Assembly (NCBI RefSeq): GCF_001425785.1
Contig: NZ_LMDI01000008.1
Coordinates: 39,255-103,254 of the forward strand
Length of the DNA stretch: 64,000 nucleotides
Direction: 5' to 3'
Origin: Rhizobacter sp. Root1221
Lineage (GTDB): Bacteria; Pseudomonadota; Gammaproteobacteria; Burkholderiales; Burkholderiaceae_C
The position numbers were made by a program, and so were the translations under genes. Under the pieces are notes generated by a model, which saw nothing but the letters and a program-made list of their open reading frames with translations, had not been told where the DNA came from and ran no database searches. Below, one piece after another: positions 29,391 to 36,440 of this stretch; position 1 is the stretch's first letter; each line of letters begins with the position of its first letter.

Positions 29391-29425
29391 CCCCTCGGGT
29401 CCTCACGGGCCCGGGGGGATTTTTT
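29391..29425 (+). terminator. Strong intrinsic terminator after cheX / second sigma-54 site
   Basis: A 12-bp stem, CCCCTCGGGTCC (29391-29402) with GGGCCCGGGGGG (29407-29418), including two G-T wobbles, has a TCAC loop and is followed by A and six T residues. It either ends the nrt-cheX transcript or serves as a leader terminator for the sigma-54 site at 29,307. The competing AGGGG/CCCCT pairing (29368-29372 with 29391-29395) is possible. Confidence 0.85.
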
Positions 29426-29439
29426 CTCTTCGGGTCCGC

Positions 29440-31137
29440 TCAGCGCCGCATGGTCGGTCGGGACACCTCCAGGTCGGCATGTCCCTCGGAGGTCGCGGCC
29501 CGGACGGCGCCCGCCGCCTGCCAGGTCCCACCGATCGTCTTGTACCCGATGCCGGCCAGGGCGCCCGTGGCAACATTCCCGATCAGGCTGGACACGGACG
29601 CCGGCAAGTCGCGGGTCAGGTAAGCGATCAGTGCGCCGGATGCGTTGCCGGCACCGATCGCCACCATGCGCGCCGGGGTCTGATCCAGCAGCCGTCCGTA
29701 GTCCTGCGCCCTGCCCTTCAGCGCCGGCTCGAACTTCTGGGCCGTACCCGCCTGCGTGGCTTCGTGCTGGGTGACGGAAAACCAATCCGACGCTTCGACA
29801 GCGGTGTTGATCGCGGCCTTCACCGAAGACACGGCAGCCAGGACTTTCCAGGCGTCTGCCGAACTCATGCTGGAACTGTCCCCCCGCAATGCGCTTCTGG
29901 CTTCGGCAGCATCGCCAGCCAGGGGCGGCAACGCGCCCCATGCGAAGTTGCCGCTGATGTTGGCCGCCCCATAGAAGACCGCCGACGAGGTCATGTACTC
30001 ACCGCTGACGCCATTCTTCGTGGCCCCCTCGAAGCCCACCAGCCCGAAGCTCGCCTGCAAGCCATCGCGCATGGACGAGTACACCAGCGTCTTCACGTCG
30101 GCGACCAACGCGTTGTTCGCCAACTCCGGGCGACCGGTCTTTGAGCCAAGGATCCCCATGCCCACGTTCGTTATCGTGCACGCACATGCCATGAACATCA
30201 CCATTCGGGAGTGCTTGACTTGAATGGCGCGCAGCCCGGCCTGTTCCTCCGGCGTCTTGGCCGCCCATTCTTCGGCCGACAACGCGTGAAAGCCGCACGC
30301 CGCGGCATCCGGGTCCCGGCGCTCGCGCGCCTCGCGCAAGCCCTGCGCCAATATGTTGACGGCGCCCATGCCCACCTGCATGAGCACCACGTGGTCAGGC
30401 GGCATGTGCCGCAAGGACAGCAACATGGCCTCGGCCATCATCTCGCGCCCCAGCGTGGGGAGGCCCACGGTGACGGTCTGATGCATGACGTGGCCCGCAG
30501 CCGCACCCGCGAGGCGCATGTTCGGTGCCAGCAGTCCGAAGGCCTGCGGCAGTTCCCTGAGCGATTGGCCTGCATGGCCTGCGACAGTCAGGCCCATCGC
30601 GCCTGCATGCCCCAACCCCGCCGCCAGCGCGCCCCCGCCACTCGCAGCGGCGGCGCCCAGCGCACCGAGCACCGGCGCGGCCACGTTCGCCAGCGAGTCC
30701 CTCGCGGCTGCCAGTGTCTGCCGCCAACTGCGCCCTGGCGGCGGAGGCGTGAACGTTTCGGCGATGGCGTCGGGCGGCATCTGATCCGAGAACCTCATGC
30801 TGCCATGGTTGTGGGCTAATTCGATCTCGGAGCGAAACGACGAGCTCACGCTCAAGTAGTCGGAACGTTCGCCATCGGCTGGAAGAAGGGTCGATTCATC
30901 AACCGCCCTCCGTCGACCCGAGGCGGTGACCTCAGGCGAACCCACAAGGACGGTCCGAGGTGGCGGGCCGCCCACAAGGCTCGATGAGGCGTCGGAACGC
31001 GCCCTGAGCACGTTGTGCTGCAGGTCCGGGCGGCGATGATTGAATTCCGGCTGCGCCGGGGGAATGTCGATGTGCACTTCGGCGGGCTGGGGGAGCGGTG
31101 TTGCAACCCGCGGTGTGTTCAGGCGAGAGAAGTCCAT
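29440..31137 (-). CDS. Candidate type III secreted effector
   Basis: A 565-residue protein with no family I can name. The first ~135 residues are Pro/Ser/Arg-rich and probably disordered (MDFSRLNTPRVATPLPQPAE), as in type III secretion signals. The rest has several Gly/Ala-rich hydrophobic helical stretches: around 152-190, near 312-332 (MVMFMACACTITNVGMGILG), and from ~500 to 555 (AIGAGNASGALIAYL, IGNVATGALAGIGYKTIGG). Such stretches suggest membrane insertion. There is no Sec signal and no catalytic motif I recognise. It is the third gene of an operon with a CesT-like chaperone, driven by a PIP-box promoter. The effector role is inferred from context; a translocator is an alternative. Confidence 0.6.
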   Translation of the reverse strand: MDFSRLNTPRVATPLPQPAEVHIDIPPAQPEFNHRRPDLQHNVLRARSDASSSLVGGPPPRTVLVGSPEVTASGRRRAVDESTLLPADGERSDYLSVSSSFRSEIELAHNHGSMRFSDQMPPDAIAETFTPPPPGRSWRQTLAAARDSLANVAAPVLGALGAAAASGGGALAAGLGHAGAMGLTVAGHAGQSLRELPQAFGLLAPNMRLAGAAAGHVMHQTVTVGLPTLGREMMAEAMLLSLRHMPPDHVVLMQVGMGAVNILAQGLREARERRDPDAAACGFHALSAEEWAAKTPEEQAGLRAIQVKHSRMVMFMACACTITNVGMGILGSKTGRPELANNALVADVKTLVYSSMRDGLQASFGLVGFEGATKNGVSGEYMTSSAVFYGAANISGNFAWGALPPLAGDAAEARSALRGDSSSMSSADAWKVLAAVSSVKAAINTAVEASDWFSVTQHEATQAGTAQKFEPALKGRAQDYGRLLDQTPARMVAIGAGNASGALIAYLTRDLPASVSSLIGNVATGALAGIGYKTIGGTWQAAGAVRAATSEGHADLEVSRPTMRR

Positions 31138-31175
31138 GGGAATGTCCTCGGTCGTGTTGAGAGGTGGCGTACCGA

Positions 31176-31619
31176 TCAGTCGGCAGACGGTTTGGCGTTG
31201 GCACGCATGGCTTCCGCGAGGATCGCGAAATCTCGCAGCCAGACGGCGAACTCTTCAGCCGTGCGCCCAGGCACGGCCCAGCGCCCCATCAACTGCGGCG
31301 CTCGAAGACCGCGGGCGACGGTGATGCCGAACTGCAGCATCAGGTGCGTGGATGCACTCAGTGCCGTGCGGCGGATTTCCGGATCGTCCAGGAAGCCCTC
31401 GCCCAACTCGATGCAGGCCACGAGCGCGTCTTCATCCAATCCGCAGGCCATGGCGATGCGCTGCCCTGACACCTCGATCCCACCTGTGCGCGCAGCCTCC
31501 AGCGCAAGCGCTGGTGTACTTCCCAGGTGCAGCGCCGCGTCATGGATCAGCGCCAGGATCGGCGCGGAAGCTTCCATCTCGAGCTCGGTGGCGCAACCGG
31601 CATTGGCCATGCTGCTCAT
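31176..31619 (-). CDS. Small helical protein in the type III cassette
   Basis: A 147-residue, mainly helical, acidic protein of unknown family. Its ATG overlaps the stop of the CesT-like chaperone gene by four bases (ATGA), and it ends 38 bases before the effector start, so it is translated within the same operon. Distinct segments are ILALIHDAALHLGSTPALAL and GRTAEEFAVWLRDFAILAEAM. It could be a second chaperone or co-chaperone, or a small effector; nothing in the sequence decides. Confidence 0.6.
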   Translation of the reverse strand: MSSMANAGCATELEMEASAPILALIHDAALHLGSTPALALEAARTGGIEVSGQRIAMACGLDEDALVACIELGEGFLDDPEIRRTALSASTHLMLQFGITVARGLRAPQLMGRWAVPGRTAEEFAVWLRDFAILAEAMRANAKPSAD

Positions 31620-32098
31620 GCTGGAACTCCTTCGGGTCGCGCCGCGGCGCTCACCAGGGAAGCGCCCTCGACCACGCTGTTGCACAGGGCAGCCATGCCC
31701 TCGAGCCTGGCAGCCAGCAGGGCGGGATGTTCATCGTCGAGCGACATCTTCATGAGCAACACCGCATCGCCGTTGTCCTCGAGCCCGAAGGCCAGGTCCG
31801 CCAGCAGCATGGCTTGGGCGTTGGCGAGCAGGAGTGCGTCGCACCACGCCGGCGCTTCAATCACCTCGGGACGAGCGACCTGCGCAATGGCCACCCAAGG
31901 ACCATCCGGCTGCCTGCTCAGCGCGTGGATGGCCAGTGGCACTTGGTTGAACACCGCGGTGCCCGTGCTGCCAAAGGCTTCCGCAGATGCGGCATCCGCA
32001 CCGAGAATCCGGGCGGCTCCCTTCAAGCTGTCGCGGCGTGTCGGCGACAAGGTGGTGCCGCCGCTCGTCATCGGAGGCGTGGAATGAGGGTCTGTCAT
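31616..32098 (-). CDS. CesT/Tir-type secretion chaperone
   Basis: A 160-residue acidic protein. The C-terminal half shows the class I type III chaperone pattern (LLLANAQAMLLADLAFGL, then a short acidic turn, AVLLMKMSLDD, then ARLEGMAALCNSVVEGA). I use the ATG at 32098; the frame is open to 32170, but the predicted transcription start near 32,135 excludes the longest forms. First gene of the operon under the PIP box. Such chaperones bind the N-terminal domain of the co-encoded effector, here probably the 565-residue protein. Confidence 0.7.
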   Translation of the reverse strand: MTDPHSTPPMTSGGTTLSPTRRDSLKGAARILGADAASAEAFGSTGTAVFNQVPLAIHALSRQPDGPWVAIAQVARPEVIEAPAWCDALLLANAQAMLLADLAFGLEDNGDAVLLMKMSLDDEHPALLAARLEGMAALCNSVVEGASLVSAAARPEGVPA

Positions 32099-32141
32099 AG
32101 GTCTCTGCTCCATGGTTGCGAAAGAGTTTCTTTCGATGACC

Positions 32142-32202
32142 ATCGTGTGACACCACCCGCATCCGGACACCCTTGAAACGAAGGTGCCGGTGAGAACCCG
32201 AA
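32142..32202 (-). promoter_or_regulatory. PIP-box (HrpB/HrpX-type) promoter
   Basis: On the minus strand TTCGG (32198-32202), 15 bases, TTCGT (32178-32182) is an exact TTCGB-N15-TTCGB plant-inducible-promoter box. Exactly 30 bases further is CACGAT (32142-32147), fitting the YANNNT -10 placed 30-32 bases from the box in Ralstonia and Xanthomonas hrp regulons. The chaperone start at 32098 then lies about 44 bases from the -10. This implies control by an AraC-type HrpB/HrpX regulator encoded elsewhere. Confidence 0.82.
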
Positions 32203-32348
32203 CCCAATCGTCCCGGCGATCTAGGGGGGGCCATGGCTTGAGACCTGCGGCGGCGACTTCGGGCCATCGCGCCTGTGATCGCGCGCCGGTTTTGGGCCGC
32301 GCCCGACGTCAGGCAAAATGCTCACCCCGTTCGCGCCCGCCTGTCTCC

Positions 32349-33116
32349 ATGACCGATCCCACCGATCCCGTTGCCCACCCCCGCAGCATCCGCAGTTTCG
32401 TCGTTCGTGCCGGCCGCATGGGCACGGGGCAGATGCGTGCGCTGGAACAACTGGGGCCGCGTTTCGTGCTGCCGTATGCCGCCGCGCCGCTCGATGCGCC
32501 GGCGTTGTTCGGCCGAACCGCCCCGCTCGTGCTCGAGATCGGCTTCGGCATGGGGGACGCCACCGCCACCATCGCGCAGACGCTGCCGGACACCGATTTC
32601 CTCGGGGTCGAGGTGCACACGCCGGGGGTAGGCGCACTGCTCAAGCACATCGACGAACGCCAGATCGGCAACATCCGCATCGTGCAGCACGATGCGGTGG
32701 AAGTGCTCGAACACATGATCGCCCCGGACTCGCTCGCTGGCGTGCACATCTTCTTCCCGGACCCCTGGCACAAGAAGAAGCACAACAAGCGCCGGCTGAT
32801 CCAGGCGCCCTTCGTGCAGAAACTCGTCGCGCACCTCGCGCCCGGCGGCTACCTGCACTGCGCCACCGACTGGCAACCCTACGCCGAGCAGATGCTCGAG
32901 GTGCTGTCGGCCGAGCCCGGCCTCGCCAACACCGCCGACGGGTATGCGCCGAAGCCCGCCTACCGCCCGCTCACCAAGTTCGAGAACCGCGGCCTGAAGC
33001 TTGGCCACGGGGTGTGGGACTTGGTGTTCACGAAGCCCCCCACGTCGCTTCGCTCCTGCCCCCCCGAGGGGGGCGCCCGCGGTCGCCCGGGGGACCCGGG
33101 CTCGGCGGTAGCTTGA
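32349..33116 (+). CDS. trmB: tRNA (guanine-N7-)-methyltransferase with repeat-derived tail
   Basis: A 255-residue SAM-dependent enzyme making m7G46 in tRNA. Motifs are [18 protein letters not shown] (SAM site), [16 protein letters not shown] (the family signature with catalytic Asp) and [19 protein letters not shown] at the normal end. The last ~25 residues ([20 protein letters not shown]...) are not family sequence: they are encoded by an 84-bp repeat that has replaced the usual stop. ATG at 32349 chosen; longer frames upstream overlap the PIP-box region. Confidence 0.93.
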   Translation: MTDPTDPVAHPRSIRSFVVRAGRMGTGQMRALEQLGPRFVLPYAAAPLDAPALFGRTAPLVLEIGFGMGDATATIAQTLPDTDFLGVEVHTPGVGALLKHIDERQIGNIRIVQHDAVEVLEHMIAPDSLAGVHIFFPDPWHKKKHNKRRLIQAPFVQKLVAHLAPGGYLHCATDWQPYAEQMLEVLSAEPGLANTADGYAPKPAYRPLTKFENRGLKLGHGVWDLVFTKPPTSLRSCPPEGGARGRPGDPGSAVA

Positions 33117-33118
33117 TC
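33035..33118 (+). repeat. 84-bp dispersed GC-rich repeat, copy 1
   Basis: Runs from GCCCCCCACGTCGCTTCGCT to the GCTTGATC end and contains the internal palindrome CCCCCCGAGGGGGG and the near-palindrome CCCGGGGGACCCGGG. It matches, with only two mismatches, the reverse complement of 58125-58208. It supplies the last residues and the stop of trmB. Confidence 0.9.
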
Positions 33119-33540
33119 TGTCGCTCGCTGCGCTTGGCTCCCCTGGCGCACACGATTCGAGGCTTTGCTCGCTTCGCTTGCTCGCCCAACACCACCTCGT
33201 CGTTCCGGCGGAAGCCGGGACCCACTGGGCCGGTGGGCCCCGACTTTCGTCGGGGTGACCAGGCTATTCAGCCGATGCGCAGCGAGGCGAAATGAGCCGG
33301 CACGGCATCCGCGCGGGATAGGTAACGGTGCCGCTGGAGACAGTAGTCGCGCGGGGGATTGGCCACTCGAAGCGCCCGAGCAAAGGTCTGGGAAGCTGGT
33401 GTTCGAGCGCATCTTTGGGTTACCTTTCTGGGCGGCGACCAGAAAGGTAACTCGGCTGCCGGGACGAGACCCGGCGCGGCCTCGCCAGAGAAGAACCGCA
33501 ACCCGCAGCGAACAGGGGCGACCGGGGCCCAGCCCCTCAC
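33119..33540. other. Intergenic stretch with no gene, repeat-rich
   Basis: About 420 bases between trmB and uppP. It continues from the 84-bp repeat and contains GTCGTTCCGGCGGAAGCCGG, resembling the short interspersed repeat near 51,943, and a 12-bp palindrome at 33420-33450. I see no credible coding frame. Confidence 0.6.
33420..33450. repeat. Palindromic REP-like element
   Basis: TTACCTTTCTGG (33420-33431) and its exact complement CCAGAAAGGTAA (33439-33450) surround a 7-base loop. Palindromes with GGTTAC...GTAACC ends are frequent intergenic repeats in Burkholderiales. It could also act as a weak bidirectional transcription stop. Confidence 0.6.
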
Positions 33541-34398
33541 TCAAGCCGCCCAGTTCACCGTACCCGTATACGCCGTGGCCAGCACGATCACGCCAAACAC
33601 GATGCGGTACCACGCGAACACCGTGAAGTCGTGCGACGAGACGTAGCGGATCAGCCAGCGAATGCAGATCAGCGCGCTGATGAACGCGAACGCAGTGCCG
33701 ATCAGGAAGATGGGCAGGTCACCCCAGTGCAGCAGGTCGCGCGACTTCCACACGGAGTAGGCGCCGGCCGCAGTGAGCGTGGGGATGCCGAGGAAGAAGC
33801 TGAACTCGGTGGCCGCCTTGCGCGAGAACCCGAGCACCAACGACCCGATGATGGTGGCGCCCGAACGGCTGGTGCCCGGGATCAGCGCGAGGCACTGCAG
33901 CAGGCCCACCTTGAGCGCGTCGAGCGGGGTCATGTCGTCCACCGTTTCAACCCGTGCATGGTGCGTGCCTTCCAGGTCACGTTCGCCATAGAGGCGGTGG
34001 TGCCGGCGCTCGACCCACAGAATCACGAGCCCCCCGACGATGAACGCCACCGCCACCGGCACCGGGTGGAACAGGTGCGCCTTGATGGCCTTGTTGAACA
34101 GGAAGCCGAAGATGCCGGCCGGGATGAAGGCGATCACCACGTTGAGCGCGAAACGTTGCGCCACCGGCTCGGAGCGGATGCCCGCGAACGTGCTGATCAG
34201 CCGCGCACGGTACTCCCAGACCACTGCGATCATCGCGCCGGTCTGGATGGCAATCTCGAACACCTTGATGGTGTCGCCGGTGAAATCGAGCAGCGATCCC
34301 GTGAGGATCAGGTGACCGGTGCTGGAGATGGGCAAGAACTCCGTCAAGCCTTCGACGATTCCCATGATCGCCGCCTTGACCCACAAAACGATGTCCAA
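33541..34398 (-). CDS. uppP: Undecaprenyl-diphosphate phosphatase
   Basis: A 285-residue BacA-type membrane phosphatase that recycles the C55 lipid carrier for peptidoglycan and LPS synthesis. Motifs are [19 protein letters not shown] near the N-terminus (the E-rich signature) and [20 protein letters not shown] (the PGXSRSXXT signature). Start is a TTG at 34398 (LDIVLWVKA), placed 6 bases after GAGGAG; the ATG-started frame far upstream would include the ribosome-binding site. Typical family length supports this. Confidence 0.93.
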   Translation of the reverse strand: MDIVLWVKAAIMGIVEGLTEFLPISSTGHLILTGSLLDFTGDTIKVFEIAIQTGAMIAVVWEYRARLISTFAGIRSEPVAQRFALNVVIAFIPAGIFGFLFNKAIKAHLFHPVPVAVAFIVGGLVILWVERRHHRLYGERDLEGTHHARVETVDDMTPLDALKVGLLQCLALIPGTSRSGATIIGSLVLGFSRKAATEFSFFLGIPTLTAAGAYSVWKSRDLLHWGDLPIFLIGTAFAFISALICIRWLIRYVSSHDFTVFAWYRIVFGVIVLATAYTGTVNWAA

Positions 34399-34562
34399 AC
34401 CCAACTCCTCACATAAGAATTCGACGCCGGATGATAGCGACGCATGGAGCATGCCCGTACCCAGGCGATACTGCCTCGCCATTCACGCTTCTTTACCAGT
34501 GAGCCATCATCCGGTGCCGGCGCGGCGTCAGCCTTGACCCCATCCCGCTCCGGAGGCTACAT

Positions 34563-34582
34563 TACTGACCGTTCAGTCAGTA
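34563..34582. promoter_or_regulatory. Palindromic operator of the TetR regulator
   Basis: TACTGAC (34563-34569) and GTCAGTA (34576-34582) form an exact inverted repeat with a 6-base spacer, directly before the regulator start at 34589. Such TetR-family operators overlapping the promoter give autorepression and control of the efflux genes downstream. Confidence 0.75.
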
Positions 34583-34588
34583 TTGTCC

Positions 34589-35260
34589 ATGCCTGCATCC
34601 GCTTCGTCCTCCCCGCCCGCTCGGCAGCGCCGCAAGGAAGCCCGTCCCCAGGAACTCCTGGATGCGGCCCTCGCACTGTTTGTCGAGAAGGGTTTCGCCG
34701 CCACGCGATCGGAGGAAGTTGCGGCGCGGGCCGGGGTGTCAAAGGGCACGTTGTACCTGTATTACCCGAGCAAGGAAGAATTGCTGAAGGCGGTGATCCG
34801 GCAGAACCTGTCGCGCATCCTCGCCGATGGCATGGGGATCGCCGACGGGTTCGAAGGCCCGACGTCGGAACTGTTGGCGACCCTGCTGCGCACCTGGTGG
34901 GAACAGGTGGGCGAGACCCCGGCTGGGGGGATCCACAAGATCATCATGGCCGAGGTGCGAAACTTCCCCGAGATCGCGGAGTTCTACAACCGCGAGGTCA
35001 TCGTGCCGGCCCACGAGTTGATCTCGAAGATGGTGAAACGCGGGGTGGACAGCGGCGAGTTTCGCGATGTTCCGTCACACGAGGTCACCCACGTGCTGAT
35101 CGCGCCCTTGATTTTCCTCGCCCTGCACAAGCATTCTTTCGGCGCTTGCCCCATCGGCATGGACGCCATCGAGCCGGGTAAGGTCATCGAGGCGCAGATC
35201 GACATCATGTTGCGCGGCCTGCAATCGCGCGACAGCCCTCTTCCTCGAAAGCCTGACTGA
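34589..35260 (+). CDS. TetR-family repressor of the RND efflux operon
   Basis: A 223-residue regulator. The helix-turn-helix lies at about residues 35-62 (EEVAARAGVSKGTLYLYYPSKEELL); the C-terminal domain matches the TetR_C group next to RND pumps. The ATG at 34589 is only 6 bases after the operator, so the leader is very short. Its stop overlaps the membrane-fusion gene start (TGATG), indicating an operon tetR-MFP-RND. Confidence 0.93.
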   Translation: MPASASSSPPARQRRKEARPQELLDAALALFVEKGFAATRSEEVAARAGVSKGTLYLYYPSKEELLKAVIRQNLSRILADGMGIADGFEGPTSELLATLLRTWWEQVGETPAGGIHKIIMAEVRNFPEIAEFYNREVIVPAHELISKMVKRGVDSGEFRDVPSHEVTHVLIAPLIFLALHKHSFGACPIGMDAIEPGKVIEAQIDIMLRGLQSRDSPLPRKPD

Positions 35261-36426
35261 TGAAACGCCGGATGCCTTGGTTGATCGCTGTTGTGGCCAT
35301 CCTCGTCCTGGGCCTGTTCGTGCTCCGCACGCTGCACGCCCGCAAGCTCGCCAGCGGCGCCAGCAACGCGCCGCCCACCGCGGCGGCCCTCGAACTCACC
35401 CCTGCCGACGTGGTGGTGGCCACACCCGTCGAACTGGCCCGCACGCTCAACCTGTCGGGAGGCCTCAAGGCCGTCAACACCGCCATCGTGAAGGCGAAGG
35501 TCGCCGCCGAACTGAAGACACTCACGGTCCGTGAGGGAGACACCGTCCGTGCCGGCCAGGTCATCGGCCAGCTGGACACCACCGAGGTTGAACTGCGCGT
35601 ACGCCAGGCCGCGCAGACGGCCGAATCGTCCCGCGCCCAGCTCGACATCACGCAGCGCGCGCTCGAGAACAACCGGGCCCTCGTGGCACAGGGGTTCATC
35701 TCGGCCACCGGCCTCGAGACATCCATCTCGAACCAGGCGGCCGCCCAGGCGTCCTATCGTGCGGCCGAGGCCGCGGTGGACCTGGCCCGCAAGTCCGTGG
35801 CCGACGCGCGGCTCGTGGCGCCCATCACCGGCATGGTGTCCCAACGCCTGTCGCAACCAGGCGAGCGTGTGGCCATCGACGGCCGCGTGGTCGAAATCGT
35901 CGACCTCTCGCGGCTCGAACTCGAAGCCGCGGTGGCCCCCGAAGACGTCGTGTCAGTGCAGGTGGGCCAGGTGGCCCGGCTGCAGGTGGATGGCCTCGCC
36001 GGCCCCGTCGAGGCCAAGGTGGCCCGCATCAATCCCAGCACCCAGGCCGGCACGCGTTCGGTGATGGTCTACCTCGCGGTCACGCCGCGGCCCGGCCTGC
36101 GCCAGGGCCTGTTTGCCAAGGGCACGGTCGACCTGGAACGCCGCAAGGTGCTCGCCGTGCCGCTGAGCGCGGTGCGGGTCGACCAGCCACGGCCCTATGT
36201 GTTCGTGCTCGACGACGGGAAGATCGCACGGCGCCTGGTGGCGCTCGGCGCCCGGGGCGACGCCACGCTGGCCGGCCGCCGCGACGCCGTCGTCGAAATC
36301 ACCGATGGCCTGGCCGACGGCACCACGGTGCTGCGCGCAACGGTCGGCCTGGTGCGCGCCGACACCCCTGCCCGCCTGGCCGCCGCGGCCAGTCCGCCTG
36401 CACCCGCGGCCTCTGCCGCCCACTGA
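35260..36426 (+). CDS. RND efflux pump, periplasmic membrane-fusion subunit
   Basis: A 388-residue HlyD/AcrA-type adaptor. An N-terminal membrane anchor (residues ~4-23, WLIAVVAILVLGLFVLRTL) has no lipobox. A split lipoyl/barrel-sandwich domain (GGLKAVNTAIVKAKVAAELK, ARLVAPITGMVSQRL) flanks a short coiled-coil hairpin, followed by beta-barrel and membrane-proximal domains. It links the inner-membrane RND pump to a TolC channel. One base overlap with tetR and 14 bases to the pump gene. Confidence 0.92.
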   Translation: MKRRMPWLIAVVAILVLGLFVLRTLHARKLASGASNAPPTAAALELTPADVVVATPVELARTLNLSGGLKAVNTAIVKAKVAAELKTLTVREGDTVRAGQVIGQLDTTEVELRVRQAAQTAESSRAQLDITQRALENNRALVAQGFISATGLETSISNQAAAQASYRAAEAAVDLARKSVADARLVAPITGMVSQRLSQPGERVAIDGRVVEIVDLSRLELEAAVAPEDVVSVQVGQVARLQVDGLAGPVEAKVARINPSTQAGTRSVMVYLAVTPRPGLRQGLFAKGTVDLERRKVLAVPLSAVRVDQPRPYVFVLDDGKIARRLVALGARGDATLAGRRDAVVEITDGLADGTTVLRATVGLVRADTPARLAAAASPPAPAASAAH

Positions 36427-36440
36427 ACGCGAGCCGCCAC

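Noticed and set aside
29440..31137. Assignment of the 565-aa protein to a named Xop/Rip/Hop effector family
   Set aside because: No diagnostic motif could be recognised by eye; naming it would be a guess.
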